From contig DASYQD010000144.1 in the NCBI GenBank assembly GCA_036005845.1, positions 27,601-91,600 of the forward strand: a stretch of 64,000 nt of DNA, read 5' to 3'. Below, piece after piece: positions 1 to 8,300 of this stretch. Numbering within the stretch: position 1 is the first letter of the stretch; each line of letters opens with the position of its first letter. This DNA comes from DASYQD01 sp036005845 (lineage in GTDB: Bacteria; Acidobacteriota; Thermoanaerobaculia; Multivoradales; JAIOJS01). A program made the translations under genes and the position numbers. The notes below the pieces were generated by a model. The model was given only the letters and a program-made list of their open reading frames with translations, was not told where the DNA came from and did no database searches.

Positions 1-329
1 GCGTAGACGCTCGTTGCATCGGGGGTCTCGTGGGTGATCTCGAACCCCTGGCCGCGCAGCCAAGTCACGAGGGCGTCCTTGTCGGTTGAGCTCGCCGCGT
101 ACTTGCCCTGCAACTCCTCGGGCGAGACTACTTCCCCACGCGCGACGCGATCCTCGAGCTCCTGCTGCGCCGCGGGTGAGATCGCCAGAGAGAAGAGAAC
201 CGTCATCTTGGCGTCCTTGTGCTCGGCCGCCGCCGCGTTGATCATCAGTCCGTCGTGTACGAGCCCCAGACCTTCCTGCTCCTTCGGGAGCGGAGTCACA
301 CTGTCCACGAACACCTTGCGCTCGGCCAT
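1..329 (-). CDS. Sedolisin (peptidase S53) N-terminal pro-domain, partial
   Basis: Only the first 109 codons are in the window; the rest lies beyond base 1. The start ATG at 329 follows a strong Shine-Dalgarno (AGGAGGTGACCC). The visible residues match the activation pro-domain of kumamolisin/sedolisin peptidases: a 'PLP' near the N-terminus, a hydrophobic 'MTVLFSLAIS' strand, a 'SPEELQGKYA' stretch and 'VTWLRGQGFEIT' before the next strand. In that family this domain keeps an acid-active serine-carboxyl protease inactive until it is cleaved off. The catalytic domain cannot be seen, so the enzyme assignment rests on the propeptide alone. There is no obvious signal peptide ahead of the pro-domain, which is common for this family. 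It follows an M3 peptidase on the same strand. Confidence 0.75.
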   Translation of the reverse strand, partial: MAERKVFVDSVTPLPKEQEGLGLVHDGLMINAAAAEHKDAKMTVLFSLAISPAAQQELEDRVARGEVVSPEELQGKYAASSTDKDALVTWLRGQGFEITHETPDATSVY

Positions 330-357
330 GGGTCACCTCCTCATCCCGATGAGACGG

Positions 358-388
358 ACACGCCCGACCTTTTTCCGGCCGGGCGTGT
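358..388 (-). terminator. Hairpin between M3 peptidase and sedolisin genes
   Basis: ACACGCCCG (358-366) pairs perfectly with CGGGCGTGT (380-388); the stem can extend to 12 bp with one G-U pair around an A-rich 7-nt loop. It lies about 45 nt after the M3 peptidase stop and 30 nt before the sedolisin start. There is no U-tract on the minus strand, so it could be a weak terminator, a processing or stabilising hairpin, or part of the sedolisin leader. Confidence 0.5.
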
Positions 389-431
389 GCAAGACCGAGG
401 CGACGGCCCAGAGGCCGCCGCAGCGCGCGAT

Positions 432-2597
432 CTACCGATTCTTCGCCGGCGAAGCCACGCTCGCCGGCTTCGGCGGCACCGGGAACCCTCGCTCTTCGAG
501 CAGCGCCGAGACCTCGGGGTCGCGGCCGCGGAACTCGCGGTAGAGCTCGGCCTGGTCCTTGGAGTCGCCGGCGGCGAGCATCGCCTTCATCTTCGCCGCC
601 ACCTTCGGGCTCCACACGTCGCCGGTCTCCTTGAAGGCCTGCCAGCCGTCGGCAGCCATGGTGTCCGACCAGAGGTAGCTGTAGTAGCCGGCGGCGTAGC
701 CCTCGCCGGTGAAGAGATGGTTGAACTGCGGCACGCGGTGGCGCATGGCGATTTCTTTCGGCATGCCGATGCGGGCGAGGTCCTCGCGCTCGAAGGCGTC
801 GGGGTCGACCTTGCCGTCGGGCAGGCTGTGGAGGTCCATGTCGACGATGGCCGCCGAGAGGTACTCGGCGGTGACGTAGCCCTGGTTGAAGGTGCGCGAG
901 CGCTGCACCTTCTCGACCAGCGCCTTGGGCATCGGCGCGCCGGTCTGGGAGTGGCGCGCGTAGCGGTCGAGCACCTCCGGCGTCAGCACCCAGTGCTCGT
1001 GCACCTGCGACGGGAACTCGACGAAGTCAGTCGCCGTGTTGGTGCCGGCGAGGCTCTGGTAGGTGACGTTGCTCAGCAGGTCGTGGATGGCGTGGCCGAA
1101 CTCGTGGAAGAGCGTCTCGGCGTCGTCGAGCGAGATGAGCACCTTCTCGCCCGGCTTGCCCTTGACGAAGTTGTTGTTGTTCGACACCAGCGGCAGGATG
1201 TGGCCGCCGAAGTTGGCCTGCTGGCGGTAGGCGTTCTCCCAGGCCCCCGAGCCCTTGCCGGGGCGCGCGAAATAGTCGCCGTAGAAGAGGCCGATGACCT
1301 TTTCGCCATCCTTCACCTGCCACACGCGCACGTCGGGGTGGAAGACCGGCACCTTGCCGGTGATCTCGGTGAGCGTGAGGCCGTAGACCTTGTTGGCCAT
1401 GAACATCGAGGCCTGGATCATGCTCTCGAGGTTGAAGTAGGGCTTGAGCTCGTTCTGGTCGACGTCGTACTTCGCCTTCCTCACCTTCTCGGCGTAGTAG
1501 AGGTAGTCCCAGGGCTCGATGGTGATGCCCGGCGTCTCCTTCTGCGCGATGGCCTGCAGGTCGGCGACCTCTTCATGCACGCGCTCTACCGTCGGCTTCC
1601 ACACCGTCTCCATCAGCGCGCGGGCGCGCTCGGGCGTCGCCGCCATGGTGTTGGAGAGCTTCCACGCCGCGTAGTTGGGGTAACCCAACAAATGCGCCTT
1701 CTCGGCGCGCAGCGGCAGGATCTTGGCGACCGTGGCGTTGGTGTCGTTCTGGTTGCCGTTGTCGCCGCGGTTCTTGAACGCCTTCCACACCTTCTCGCGC
1801 AGGTCGCGGCGCGAGGAGTAGGTGAGGAACGGGTCGACCACCGAGCGGGTGTTGACGACCGCCCACTTGCCCTCGAGCTTGCGCTCCTCGGCGGCGGCCT
1901 TGAGGCCGTCGATCACCCCCTCCGGCAGCCCGGCGAGGTCGGCCCGGGAGTCGAGCACGATCCAGCTGTCCTCGTCGTTGAGGACCTTCTGGCCGAAGTC
2001 GGTGTAGAGGCCGGCGAGCTCCTGGTTGATGGCGGAGAGGCGTTCCTTCTCCTTGGGACCGAGCTTGGCGCCCAGGCGCGAGAAGTTGTTGTAGGTGCGC
2101 CAGAGGAGGCGCTGCTGCTCGGGCGTCAGCTTCGCCTTCTCGGGCGAGCTCCACACCGTCTCGATGCGCGCGAAGAGCGCGCTGTCGAGGAGGATCTCGT
2201 CGCCGGCGGCGGCGAGCTTCGGCGCCCAGTCGCGCTCGACCTGCTGGAAGGCCTCGTCCTTCAAGTTGCCCGACCAGACGCCGAACATCGACGAGACGCG
2301 CTGGTAGGTCGAGCCGGCGCGCTCGAGCGCCTCGATGGTGTTGGCGAAGGTGGGCGGCTCGGGGTTGGCCTTGATCGCCGCGATGTCGGCGCGGCGCTCG
2401 GCGAGCGACGCCTCGAGCGCGGCCGGGAACAGCTCCGGCTTGATCTTGTCGAAGGGCGGCACGCCGCCGTAGTCGCCCGCCCACGGGGCGAGCAGCGGAT
2501 TCTGCGCGGTGGGGGCGGCGGGCGGCGCGTCGGCGGCCGAGACCATGGCCGGCATCATGGCGCAGAGAAGCAGTGAGGAGGCGAGGGCGATCCGCAT
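432..2597 (-). CDS. dcp: Peptidyl-dipeptidase Dcp-like M3 zinc metallopeptidase, secreted
   Basis: A 721-aa M3-family peptidase that would release dipeptides from the C-terminus of peptides, probably in the periplasm. The zinc site is intact: HEFGH with H498, E499 and H502, and a third ligand E527 in 'DFVEFPSQ'. The N-terminus (MRIALASSLLLCAMMPAMVSA) is a clear signal peptide followed by a Pro/Ala-rich linker. I chose ATG 2597 because GGAG lies 12 nt upstream; the in-frame ATG at 2609 would have its GGAG directly abutting the start. Longer in-frame extensions add an Arg-rich segment with no family resemblance. A TAGAAT hexamer (2725-2730, minus) is a possible -10, and the leader carries a 7-bp hairpin (2679-2695). 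Close family members also exist as oligopeptidase A, but the signal peptide favours the Dcp type. Confidence 0.88.
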   Translation of the reverse strand: MRIALASSLLLCAMMPAMVSAADAPPAAPTAQNPLLAPWAGDYGGVPPFDKIKPELFPAALEASLAERRADIAAIKANPEPPTFANTIEALERAGSTYQRVSSMFGVWSGNLKDEAFQQVERDWAPKLAAAGDEILLDSALFARIETVWSSPEKAKLTPEQQRLLWRTYNNFSRLGAKLGPKEKERLSAINQELAGLYTDFGQKVLNDEDSWIVLDSRADLAGLPEGVIDGLKAAAEERKLEGKWAVVNTRSVVDPFLTYSSRRDLREKVWKAFKNRGDNGNQNDTNATVAKILPLRAEKAHLLGYPNYAAWKLSNTMAATPERARALMETVWKPTVERVHEEVADLQAIAQKETPGITIEPWDYLYYAEKVRKAKYDVDQNELKPYFNLESMIQASMFMANKVYGLTLTEITGKVPVFHPDVRVWQVKDGEKVIGLFYGDYFARPGKGSGAWENAYRQQANFGGHILPLVSNNNNFVKGKPGEKVLISLDDAETLFHEFGHAIHDLLSNVTYQSLAGTNTATDFVEFPSQVHEHWVLTPEVLDRYARHSQTGAPMPKALVEKVQRSRTFNQGYVTAEYLSAAIVDMDLHSLPDGKVDPDAFEREDLARIGMPKEIAMRHRVPQFNHLFTGEGYAAGYYSYLWSDTMAADGWQAFKETGDVWSPKVAAKMKAMLAAGDSKDQAELYREFRGRDPEVSALLEERGFPVPPKPASVASPAKNR

Positions 2598-2801
2598 GGG
2601 TCGGGTCATCTCCGTCGGGACGGACGTTTCGGAGGCGCGGGCGTTCGGGATCGCCCAGGCGAGATACGGAGTGGGAGAGCGGAGGTTGCCTCCGCCCGCA
2701 GGAGAACAAGCGCGAGACGAGGGCATTCTATTTCCTCGGCCGACGCAGCTCGCCCGAGCCCGCGGCGCCGCCCGCGTCATCCCGGGACCCCGTGAGCCGC
2801 T

Positions 2802-2817
2802 TGGCGCCGACTCTGCG
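2802..2817 (+). promoter_or_regulatory. Weak sigma-54-like -24/-12 element before the LamG gene
   Basis: TGGCGC-N5-CTGC has the invariant GG and GC dinucleotides 10 nt apart as in TGGCAC-N5-TTGC, but the -24 box has one mismatch (A to G). It sits 69 nt before the ATG at 2886. It is the weakest of the four sigma-54-like sites in this window. Confidence 0.35.
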
Positions 2818-2885
2818 CTCTCTTAGGATGGACCTCAGGCGTTCTTTCCCGCGATCCAGATCACATCCCAGAGAGGAGAGAGCTC

Positions 2886-3968
2886 ATGCTGCCCTTCGCC
2901 CGCACCCGCGCTGCCCGCGTGCTCGTCGCCGCCGCCTTCGCGCTTCTCGTTGCCGGCGCCGCGCGCGCGCAGCCCTTCGACGCCTGGTTCGTGCTCACCG
3001 GCCAGCCCACCAATGGGTGGATCAACATCTCCGACAGCGGCAGCCTCGACCTCAGCGGCGACGTCACCATCGAGGCGTGGGTGGCGATCAGCAACAGCGC
3101 CTCCGGCGAGGACTGCCGCAGCATCGCCGGCAAGGACTTCACGACGGCGTGGTGGGTGGGCCAGTGCAACGTCGGCGGCCAGCCGACGCTGCGGTCGTAT
3201 CTCAAGGGCTCCGGCTCGGCACGCAACGGCGGCATCATCCCGCGCGGCGTGTGGACTCACGTCGCGGTCACTTTCGACGGCAGCACCCGCCGTCACTACA
3301 TCAACGGCGAGTTGGCGGCGTCGTTCGCCGAGACCGGCCCGCTGCCGACCAACAACCAGCCCATCCAGATCGGCAGCGACGTCGCCTGGGTGCACTCGCC
3401 CAGCGGCTCGATCGACGAGCTGCGGCTGTGGAACGTCGCCCGCACGACCGACCAGATCCGCGCGAACCTCAACAAGAGGATCACCGCCCAGCCCGGCCTG
3501 GTCGCGCGTTGGACGCTCGACGCCACCGCCAACGACTCGGTGGGCGGCCACAACGGCACCGTGCAAGGCGCCGGCACCGGTTTCCTCACCTTCGCGGCGG
3601 GTCCGCACTGCACGAGCAGCACGGTCGCCGCGCTCTGCCTGCAGAGCCGCTTCGCGATCACCACCAAGTGGCGCACCAACCCGACGCCGGGGACGCCGAC
3701 CGACGGCAACGGCTCGGTCGTGGTCGCCGGGCCCAACTCGGGCATCTTCTGGTTCTTCTCGAGCGACAACTGGGAAGTGATGGTCAAGGCGCTCAACGCC
3801 TGCGGCCTCAACAGCCGCTACTGGATCTTCTCGGCGGCGACGACGAACGTCTTCTACCGCATGGAGGTGTTCGACAGCCTCCGCTTCGAGAACAAGATCT
3901 ACTTCAACTACCCCGGTCCGCCGGCGCCGGCGGTGACCGACACCGACGCCTTCGCCACCTGTCCGTAG
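2886..3968 (+). CDS. Secreted LamG/concanavalin-like protein with recurrent C-terminal module
   Basis: A 360-aa exported protein with ATG 2886 behind a purine-rich GAGAGGAGAGAG. Residues 1-28 form a signal peptide ending ARAQ. Residues about 30-235 read as a laminin-G-like jelly roll: 'GDVTIEAWVAIS', 'THVAVTFDGS', 'INGELAASF', 'SIDELRLWNVARTTDQI'. Such domains bind glycans or proteins; there is no catalytic motif. Residues about 240-360 form a separate module starting at 'CLQSRFAITTKWR' and ending 'DTDAFATCP', with paired cysteines and 'SGIFWFFSSDNWEVMVKAL'. I know this module as a frequent C-terminal unit of secreted Acidobacteriota proteins of unknown role. The next gene starts 31 nt downstream on the same strand. 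Confidence 0.8.
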   Translation: MLPFARTRAARVLVAAAFALLVAGAARAQPFDAWFVLTGQPTNGWINISDSGSLDLSGDVTIEAWVAISNSASGEDCRSIAGKDFTTAWWVGQCNVGGQPTLRSYLKGSGSARNGGIIPRGVWTHVAVTFDGSTRRHYINGELAASFAETGPLPTNNQPIQIGSDVAWVHSPSGSIDELRLWNVARTTDQIRANLNKRITAQPGLVARWTLDATANDSVGGHNGTVQGAGTGFLTFAAGPHCTSSTVAALCLQSRFAITTKWRTNPTPGTPTDGNGSVVVAGPNSGIFWFFSSDNWEVMVKALNACGLNSRYWIFSAATTNVFYRMEVFDSLRFENKIYFNYPGPPAPAVTDTDAFATCP

Positions 3969-3987
3969 CGCGCACCGAGCCGCCGGC

Positions 3988-3993
3988 TAGCAT
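3988..3993 (+). promoter_or_regulatory. Putative leaderless-type -10 (TAGCAT)
   Basis: TAGCAT lies exactly 6 nt before the GTG start at 4000 and no Shine-Dalgarno is present, so transcription would begin at or near the start codon. No convincing -35 is visible. See the finding on leaderless architecture. Confidence 0.35.
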
Positions 3994-3999
3994 GCGCAC

Positions 4000-4953
4000 G
4001 TGCGCCGGCGGCTCGCCGCGGTCTGCGGTTGCTTGCTCCTCCTCCTCGCGTCGCTGTCAGCGGCGGCGCGCGCCGCGTCGACGCCACGGCTCGACATCCA
4101 GGCGCCGCCGTCGCTGATCGGCGCGGCGACGGAGCTGCGCTGGTCGAAGCAGGACTGGGGGCCGGTGATGGAGCTCGTGGGGTTGGCGGATGCGGGCGCG
4201 CCGATCCACGTGCTGCTGGTGCCGGAGGAAGCGCCGCTGTCGCAGCGGACGCCGCGGTGGATCGACGGTTTCGCGGTGGCGGAGCAGGACACGGTGGTGC
4301 TGTTCCCGGGGCGGGTGCTGTCGTATCCGCACGACTCGCTGGCGGCGTTGCTGCGCCACGAGGTGACGCACGTGCTGCTGTCGCGCGCGGCGGGAGGCAA
4401 GGACCTGCCGCGCTGGTTTCAGGAGGGAGTCGCACTCCACGCGGCGCGGGCGTGGGAGCTCGAGGACCGCGAGCGGCTGCTGCTCGGCGGCATCAGCGGC
4501 GTGCCGCCAGGGACGGCGGCGCTGCGGCGGGCGTTCGAAGGCGAGGGCTACTCGATCGAGACCGCCTACGCCATCGCCGGCGCGCTGGTGCAGGAGCTCG
4601 TGGACGTGCACGGGCGCGAGGTGATCGGGCACATCGCCCATGAAGTGGCGCGCGGCGAGAGCTTCGAGGCGGCGTTTCGCGCCGCCACCGGCGGCGGGCT
4701 CGGCGACTTCGAGGCGGCGTTCTGGCGGCGCTTCCGCTGGCGCTACCGGTGGGTGCCCTTCCTCACCAGCGGCGCCACGCTGTGGATGGGCGTCACCGCG
4801 CTGGCGCTGCTCGCCATGGCCCGGCGCCGGCAGCGCGACGCCGCGATCCGCCGCCGCTGGGACGAGGAGGAACGGCTGGCCATCGCGGCTGCGCACCGCG
4901 AGATCGCTGCGGCAAGCGACGACGACCTCGTCTCGCCGTGGGGACCGCACTGA
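4000..4953 (+). CDS. Membrane-anchored HExxH protein (peptidase MA-like)
   Basis: A 317-aa protein with a signal sequence (MRRRLAAVCGCLLLLLASLSAAARA), a periplasmic domain and a C-terminal membrane helix ('VPFLTSGATLWMGVTALALL') followed by a basic cytoplasmic tail. The zinc motif HEVTH starts at H120, and 'WFQEGVALHAA' about 25 residues later supplies the third glutamate, the arrangement of gluzincin 'peptidase MA' domains. A membrane-tethered metalloprotease role is inferred; the substrate is unknown. The GTG start at 4000 is the only start that keeps the signal peptide; an ATG at 3992 is out of frame. It probably has its own leaderless promoter although it follows the LamG gene closely. 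Confidence 0.75.
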   Translation: MRRRLAAVCGCLLLLLASLSAAARAASTPRLDIQAPPSLIGAATELRWSKQDWGPVMELVGLADAGAPIHVLLVPEEAPLSQRTPRWIDGFAVAEQDTVVLFPGRVLSYPHDSLAALLRHEVTHVLLSRAAGGKDLPRWFQEGVALHAARAWELEDRERLLLGGISGVPPGTAALRRAFEGEGYSIETAYAIAGALVQELVDVHGREVIGHIAHEVARGESFEAAFRAATGGGLGDFEAAFWRRFRWRYRWVPFLTSGATLWMGVTALALLAMARRRQRDAAIRRRWDEEERLAIAAAHREIAAASDDDLVSPWGPH

Positions 4954-4983
4954 ACGAGCCCGGCCCGTGCCACGCTCGCGGGA

Positions 4984-6138
4984 CTACTCGACCGTGAGCT
5001 CCAACAGCTCGACCGGCAGCGAGGACGCCAGCGCGACGTCGATTCCTCCGGGAGCGGTGGGAGACCCCGCGTGGTTGATCGTCGAGGTGCTGATGGCGGC
5101 GCCGATCCCTCCCGCGGTGGGAGCGAAGACGCGGATCTGGTTGGTCCCGGAGTCCGATACATAGAGCAGGTTGTTGGCGTCGAACGCGGTGTAGTAATCC
5201 AGGGCGGGCGGGCTGGTGACGTTCGAGCCCACCAGCGTTATCTGGCACGAGCCGTTCATCGAGAACAGGGTGAACGCCGGCCCGTCGCAGCCGACGGCGA
5301 CCAGCGAGCCGTCCGCCGTGATGGCGCCGTAGCGCGGCTGGGTGGACGTGGTCCCCGTGTTGGTCGCCGTGATCGTGCCGCCGGCGCTCACCGTGAAGGC
5401 CTGGACGGTCGAGGCGCTGCCCAGCGCCGCGAAGCCGCAGTTGTTGGGAGCGATGCGAATGCCGCGAGCGAGAGGCACGGTGATGGTGTTGACGGCGGTC
5501 GTCCCCGGGATCCGCGCGGTGAGCGGGAAGCAACCGACGTTGTTCGAGAGCGTGCCGGTGACGCAGAGGTGGGTGCCGGCTCCGGCGCCGATGACAGCGG
5601 CATCGCGCAGCTGGCTGAAACCGGTGAGCGCGACGCTGCCGGCGTTGGCGACGGTAGGCGAGCCGCCACCCGCCGTGCACGACACCGTGAGGGTGACCAC
5701 GCTCGACCCGACGGCGAGCGGCACGTAGAGCGCGCCGCCGTCGGGCGCCCAGGCGAGCGACTGCGTACCGGCGCCGGTGGCGAACGGCGAGCCGGGAGCC
5801 GGGTGCAAGCCGCCGGCCGCGTCGATGACGAAGATGGAGACGTTGTCGCTGCCGCTGTGCGTCTGGGCGACCATCGAGCAGCCGGGAGAGGTCGACTGGA
5901 ACACCCGCACCTGGTTGAGCAGCCCGCCGGTCGTGGCGCCGCCGTCGGTCGCCGCGGTGCCGTAGGTCATGGTGGGGTTGCTGAAGGCGGCGTTGATGAG
6001 CACGTCAGGGGTGTCGTTGGAGCCCGCGTAGACGCGGGTCTGGGCCCTGGCCGCGGAGCCGTGCAGCGCCGCGAGCAGGGTGCAGGCGACGAGGGGCAAC
6101 AACAAGAGCAACCGGCCAACGGCTCGCGTCCGCATCAT
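4984..6138 (-). CDS. Secreted beta-propeller-like protein
   Basis: A 384-aa protein with a signal peptide (about residues 1-33, ending SAARAQ) and repeated beta-strand units typical of YVTN/lactonase-like propellers: 'NVSIFVIDAAGG', 'SLAWAPDGGALYVP', 'GSLVAVGCDG', 'NNLLYVSDSGTNQIRVFAP'. Six or seven blades are plausible from spacing, but no catalytic residues can be named. The C-terminus ends with 'LPVELLELTVE', a tail seen on other exported proteins of this lineage. ATG 6138 has GAAGGAG about 5 nt upstream. It converges with the HExxH gene across a 30-nt gap. It could be a binding protein or a lactonase-like enzyme; the function is not recognisable from sequence. Confidence 0.7.
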   Translation of the reverse strand: MMRTRAVGRLLLLLPLVACTLLAALHGSAARAQTRVYAGSNDTPDVLINAAFSNPTMTYGTAATDGGATTGGLLNQVRVFQSTSPGCSMVAQTHSGSDNVSIFVIDAAGGLHPAPGSPFATGAGTQSLAWAPDGGALYVPLAVGSSVVTLTVSCTAGGGSPTVANAGSVALTGFSQLRDAAVIGAGAGTHLCVTGTLSNNVGCFPLTARIPGTTAVNTITVPLARGIRIAPNNCGFAALGSASTVQAFTVSAGGTITATNTGTTSTQPRYGAITADGSLVAVGCDGPAFTLFSMNGSCQITLVGSNVTSPPALDYYTAFDANNLLYVSDSGTNQIRVFAPTAGGIGAAISTSTINHAGSPTAPGGIDVALASSLPVELLELTVE

Positions 6139-6218
6139 GAAGCTCCTTCGTCGGAGGATTTGAAATGCACCCTATCAGACCTTTCACCGCCGCAGCCGGC
6201 AATGCGACGGGGATCGAC

Positions 6219-7541
6219 TCAACCCGCGGCGGCGGGCAGTCGCAGCAGGGCGCGGCAGCCGGCACGGTCGTCGCGGTTGTCGAGCGTCAGCGTGCCGCCG
6301 TGCGCCTCGGCGATCTGGCGCGACAGGGCGAGACCGATGCCGGTGCCGCCGGGCTTGGTGGTGAAGAAGGGCACGAACAGGTTCGCCGACACCGGCAGCC
6401 CCGGCCCTTCGTCATCCACCCACAGCTCGACGCCGTCGCCGCGCGCCTCCCAGCCGACGCGCACGCCGCCGCCGGTCTCGAGCGCCGCGTCGGCGGCGTT
6501 GCGCACGAGGTTGATGAGGAGCTGCTCGAGCTGTCCGGGGTCGGCTTCCACCGGCACGTCGGGCCCCGGCACCACCGTCACCACGAGCCGCGTCTCCAGC
6601 GCCGCGGCGCGCGCGCAGAGCTCGCGCAGCCGCACCGGCTCCAGCCGCGGCGGCGGCAGCTGCGCCAGCCGCGAGTAGCCGGCGAGGAAACGCGACAGGC
6701 TCGCCGCGCGCTGCTCGATCACCGCCAGGCCGCGCGCCAGGTCCTCGTCGCGGTCCTCGGGCGGCGGCCGCCGCTCGAGGATGCGCTGCAGCGTCGCCGC
6801 CATCGACTTGATAGGGGCCAGCGAGTTGTTGAGCTCGTGCCCGAGCACACGGATGAGCCGCTGCCACGCCTTGCGCTCCTCCTCGCGCAGCGCGTGCGAG
6901 AGGTCGGCGACGACGAGCAGCCGCTGCGGCAGCCCCTCCTCGCGGAACGAGCTGCGGCGCACGCCCCAGGTGCCCCAGCCGCCGGGGAAGAGCCGCTCGA
7001 TCGTCTGGTTGGCCGGCCCCTCGAGCGCGTCGGCGAGGCCCAGCTCCGATGCCGGCCGTCCGATCAGCCGCCGCGCGGGTTGCGCGAGCAGCAGCTCGCC
7101 GGCGCGGTTGACGAGGCGCAGCCGCCCCGCGGGGTCGAAGGCGAACACCGACACGTCGATGCTCGCCATCACCCGCCGCAACAGCGCGCTCGCCTCGAGC
7201 GCCCCGAGCCGCTGCGTCTTCAGCGTCTCGGCGAGGTCGTTGAGCTCGCGAAACACCGCGTCGAGCGCGTCCCCCGGCGGGCCGCGCCGCGCGCGAATCG
7301 CGAAATCCTCCCGCCGCAACGCCTCCAGCAAGTTGGCCACGGTACGCAAGGTGTAGGCAACCCGCTCCCGCAACAGCCACGCGAGCCCGCCCCACGCCGC
7401 CAGCAGGATCGCGGTGACTACGACCTGCGAAGTGCGGCTCCACGATCCCACCCACAACAGCACCAGCGCCGCCACCAGCCCCGGCGCCCCCGCGCCGAGC
7501 GCGAAGAGCAACAACCGGTTCTCGTAGCGCAGGCGCTTCAC
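6219..7541 (-). CDS. NtrY-type sensor histidine kinase
   Basis: A 440-aa membrane kinase. Two transmembrane helices lie at about residues 10-30 and 36-55, then a short linker and a PAS-like domain ('FAFDPAGRLRLVNRAGELLL'). The phosphoacceptor is H235 in 'GHELNNSLAPIKSM', followed by the N box 'LLINLVRNAADAAL' and G boxes 'DDEGPGLP' and 'GGTGIGLAL'. This HELNN-type histidine box is typical of NtrY/NtrB partners of sigma-54 activators, so the partner is presumably the NtrC-like regulator at 8558-9940. I chose GTG 7541, which overlaps the TGA of the ParE remnant (GTGA), over the upstream GTG 7565 inside that gene. In the original operon it probably directly followed the regulator; two small modules now separate them. 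Confidence 0.88.
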   Translation of the reverse strand: MKRLRYENRLLLFALGAGAPGLVAALVLLWVGSWSRTSQVVVTAILLAAWGGLAWLLRERVAYTLRTVANLLEALRREDFAIRARRGPPGDALDAVFRELNDLAETLKTQRLGALEASALLRRVMASIDVSVFAFDPAGRLRLVNRAGELLLAQPARRLIGRPASELGLADALEGPANQTIERLFPGGWGTWGVRRSSFREEGLPQRLLVVADLSHALREEERKAWQRLIRVLGHELNNSLAPIKSMAATLQRILERRPPPEDRDEDLARGLAVIEQRAASLSRFLAGYSRLAQLPPPRLEPVRLRELCARAAALETRLVVTVVPGPDVPVEADPGQLEQLLINLVRNAADAALETGGGVRVGWEARGDGVELWVDDEGPGLPVSANLFVPFFTTKPGGTGIGLALSRQIAEAHGGTLTLDNRDDRAGCRALLRLPAAAG

Positions 7542-7837
7542 AATGCTTCGCCACGTCGCCACCACGTGTCCGGGTGGCGCTTGCCGTGTAGAACACGGAG
7601 AATCACGACCTCCTCATCCTCAGGCAAGTAGTAGACGAGTACGGAAAGACCGGCATGACAGCTCGTCGAACCTTCCCCCTCACGATTGGAAACGCTCGCG
7701 GGTAACGGCTGATCAGTGAGAGGGTGGCTGCGAGCTCGGCTGCAAAGTGCGACTCGAGGGTCTAGCGACTGCGTGGCATACCAACGGCGCGCCTCTTCGA
7801 CGTCGCGGCGAGCGATGCCGCGATAGCGGAGCTTCAG
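7538..7837 (-). pseudogene. ParE/RelE-family toxin with two compensating frameshifts
   Basis: The start 'LKLRYRGIARRDVEEARRWY' and the end 'YYLPEDEEVVILRVLHGKRH' are typical ParE. The middle, about 40 codons, is nonsense in the present frame. In another frame the same DNA reads 'LESHFAAELAATLSLI' and 'FPIVRGKVRRAVMPVFPY', exactly the missing ParE core. Removing one base near 7761-7765 and adding one near 7636 (TCGTC to TCGGTC gives 'FPYSVYYLPE') restores a full-length toxin of about 98 residues. The reading frame therefore stays open but the folded core is replaced. The start would be CTG 7837, overlapping the antitoxin TGA. Either the toxin has been inactivated or there are two assembly errors. 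Confidence 0.8.
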
Positions 7838-8061
7838 GTGCGCGGGCGACGAATCCAGTCGAGCAACTCCTCGCCCGGCAAGGCTCCCGCGGGGTCGCGC
7901 TCGTGCTCCGCGACAGCCTCGGCGACCAATGGCCAATGCCAATCAGGAATGCTCGCTGCGTCGGCCTCGCCGCTGCTCTCCCACAGCTCCGCGGCAAGCT
8001 CGCGGCGCTCTTCCGGTGAGAGCTCTTCGAGCGCCCGAGCCTTGATCTCCGATTTGGTCAT
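7834..8061 (-). CDS. Addiction-module antitoxin (PF09720-like) of the ParE module
   Basis: A 75-aa acidic protein whose N-terminal half 'ALEELSPEERRELAAELWES' is characteristic of small 'addiction module component' antitoxins that pair with ParE/RelE toxins. The C-terminal half ('GEELLDWIRR') would be the toxin-binding segment. It is intact, unlike its toxin. Its TGA overlaps the toxin start by 4 nt. The ATG is not preceded by a Shine-Dalgarno; a good sigma-70 promoter ends 6 nt upstream, so the transcript is probably leaderless. That promoter also reads into the downstream kinase gene. Confidence 0.75.
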   Translation of the reverse strand: MTKSEIKARALEELSPEERRELAAELWESSGEADAASIPDWHWPLVAEAVAEHERDPAGALPGEELLDWIRRPRT

Positions 8062-8067
8062 GAGCGC

Positions 8068-8095
8068 AGTGTACGCTCGTCCGAACCCGCGTCAA
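8068..8095 (-). promoter_or_regulatory. Sigma-70-type promoter of the antitoxin (leaderless)
   Basis: TTGACG (8090-8095, minus) is separated by 16 nt from TACACT (8068-8073), which ends 6 nt before the antitoxin ATG. This is among the best -35/-10 pairs in the window and predicts a start at or next to the ATG. Confidence 0.6.
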
Positions 8096-8114
8096 GGCGC
8101 ATCGCCCTCCGCGC

Positions 8115-8300
8115 TCAACCGCAATGGGTGACTCGTGGTGCGCCCGTCATCGGCCGGACGAGCGACGGCGGATGGCCGCAAACTCTGATACCAGGTCGCT
8201 GCGCCCCAAGGCCTCTTCCAAGAGCCCGTAGCACGGACGGGCGGTCGAGCACCGCCGCGAGTGCCTTTAGAAGGTCAGCGATCGCTGGATCGATCGGCAC
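8115..8300 (-). pseudogene. Possible remnant of a small nucleotidyltransferase
   Basis: A short frame starting with GTG 8300, overlapping the end of the 84-aa gene by 26 nt. Its first 20 residues (VPIDPAIADLLKALAAVLDR) resemble the opening helix of small nucleotidyltransferase-like proteins, which usually continues into a GGS catalytic strand. Here that strand is absent. In a second frame the DNA reads 'YGLLEEALGRSDL', similar to the last helix of the same kind of protein. I infer a large internal deletion with loss of the catalytic core. The resemblance is from memory of the fold and is weak; a random open frame is possible. Confidence 0.3.

Noticed and set aside
219..2576. 785-codon open frame antisense to the M3 peptidase
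   Set aside because: Arg/Gly/Glu/Val-rich shadow frame typical of high-GC DNA; no family resemblance and the opposite strand encodes a complete M3 peptidase.
6139..6218. Sigma-54-like site before the secreted propeller gene
   Set aside because: The only GG...GC pair has 11-nt spacing instead of 10 and poor flanking bases.
7538..7942. Intact 134-aa ParE-like protein
   Set aside because: The extra N-terminal residues overlap the antitoxin and the central 40 residues are out of frame relative to the family.
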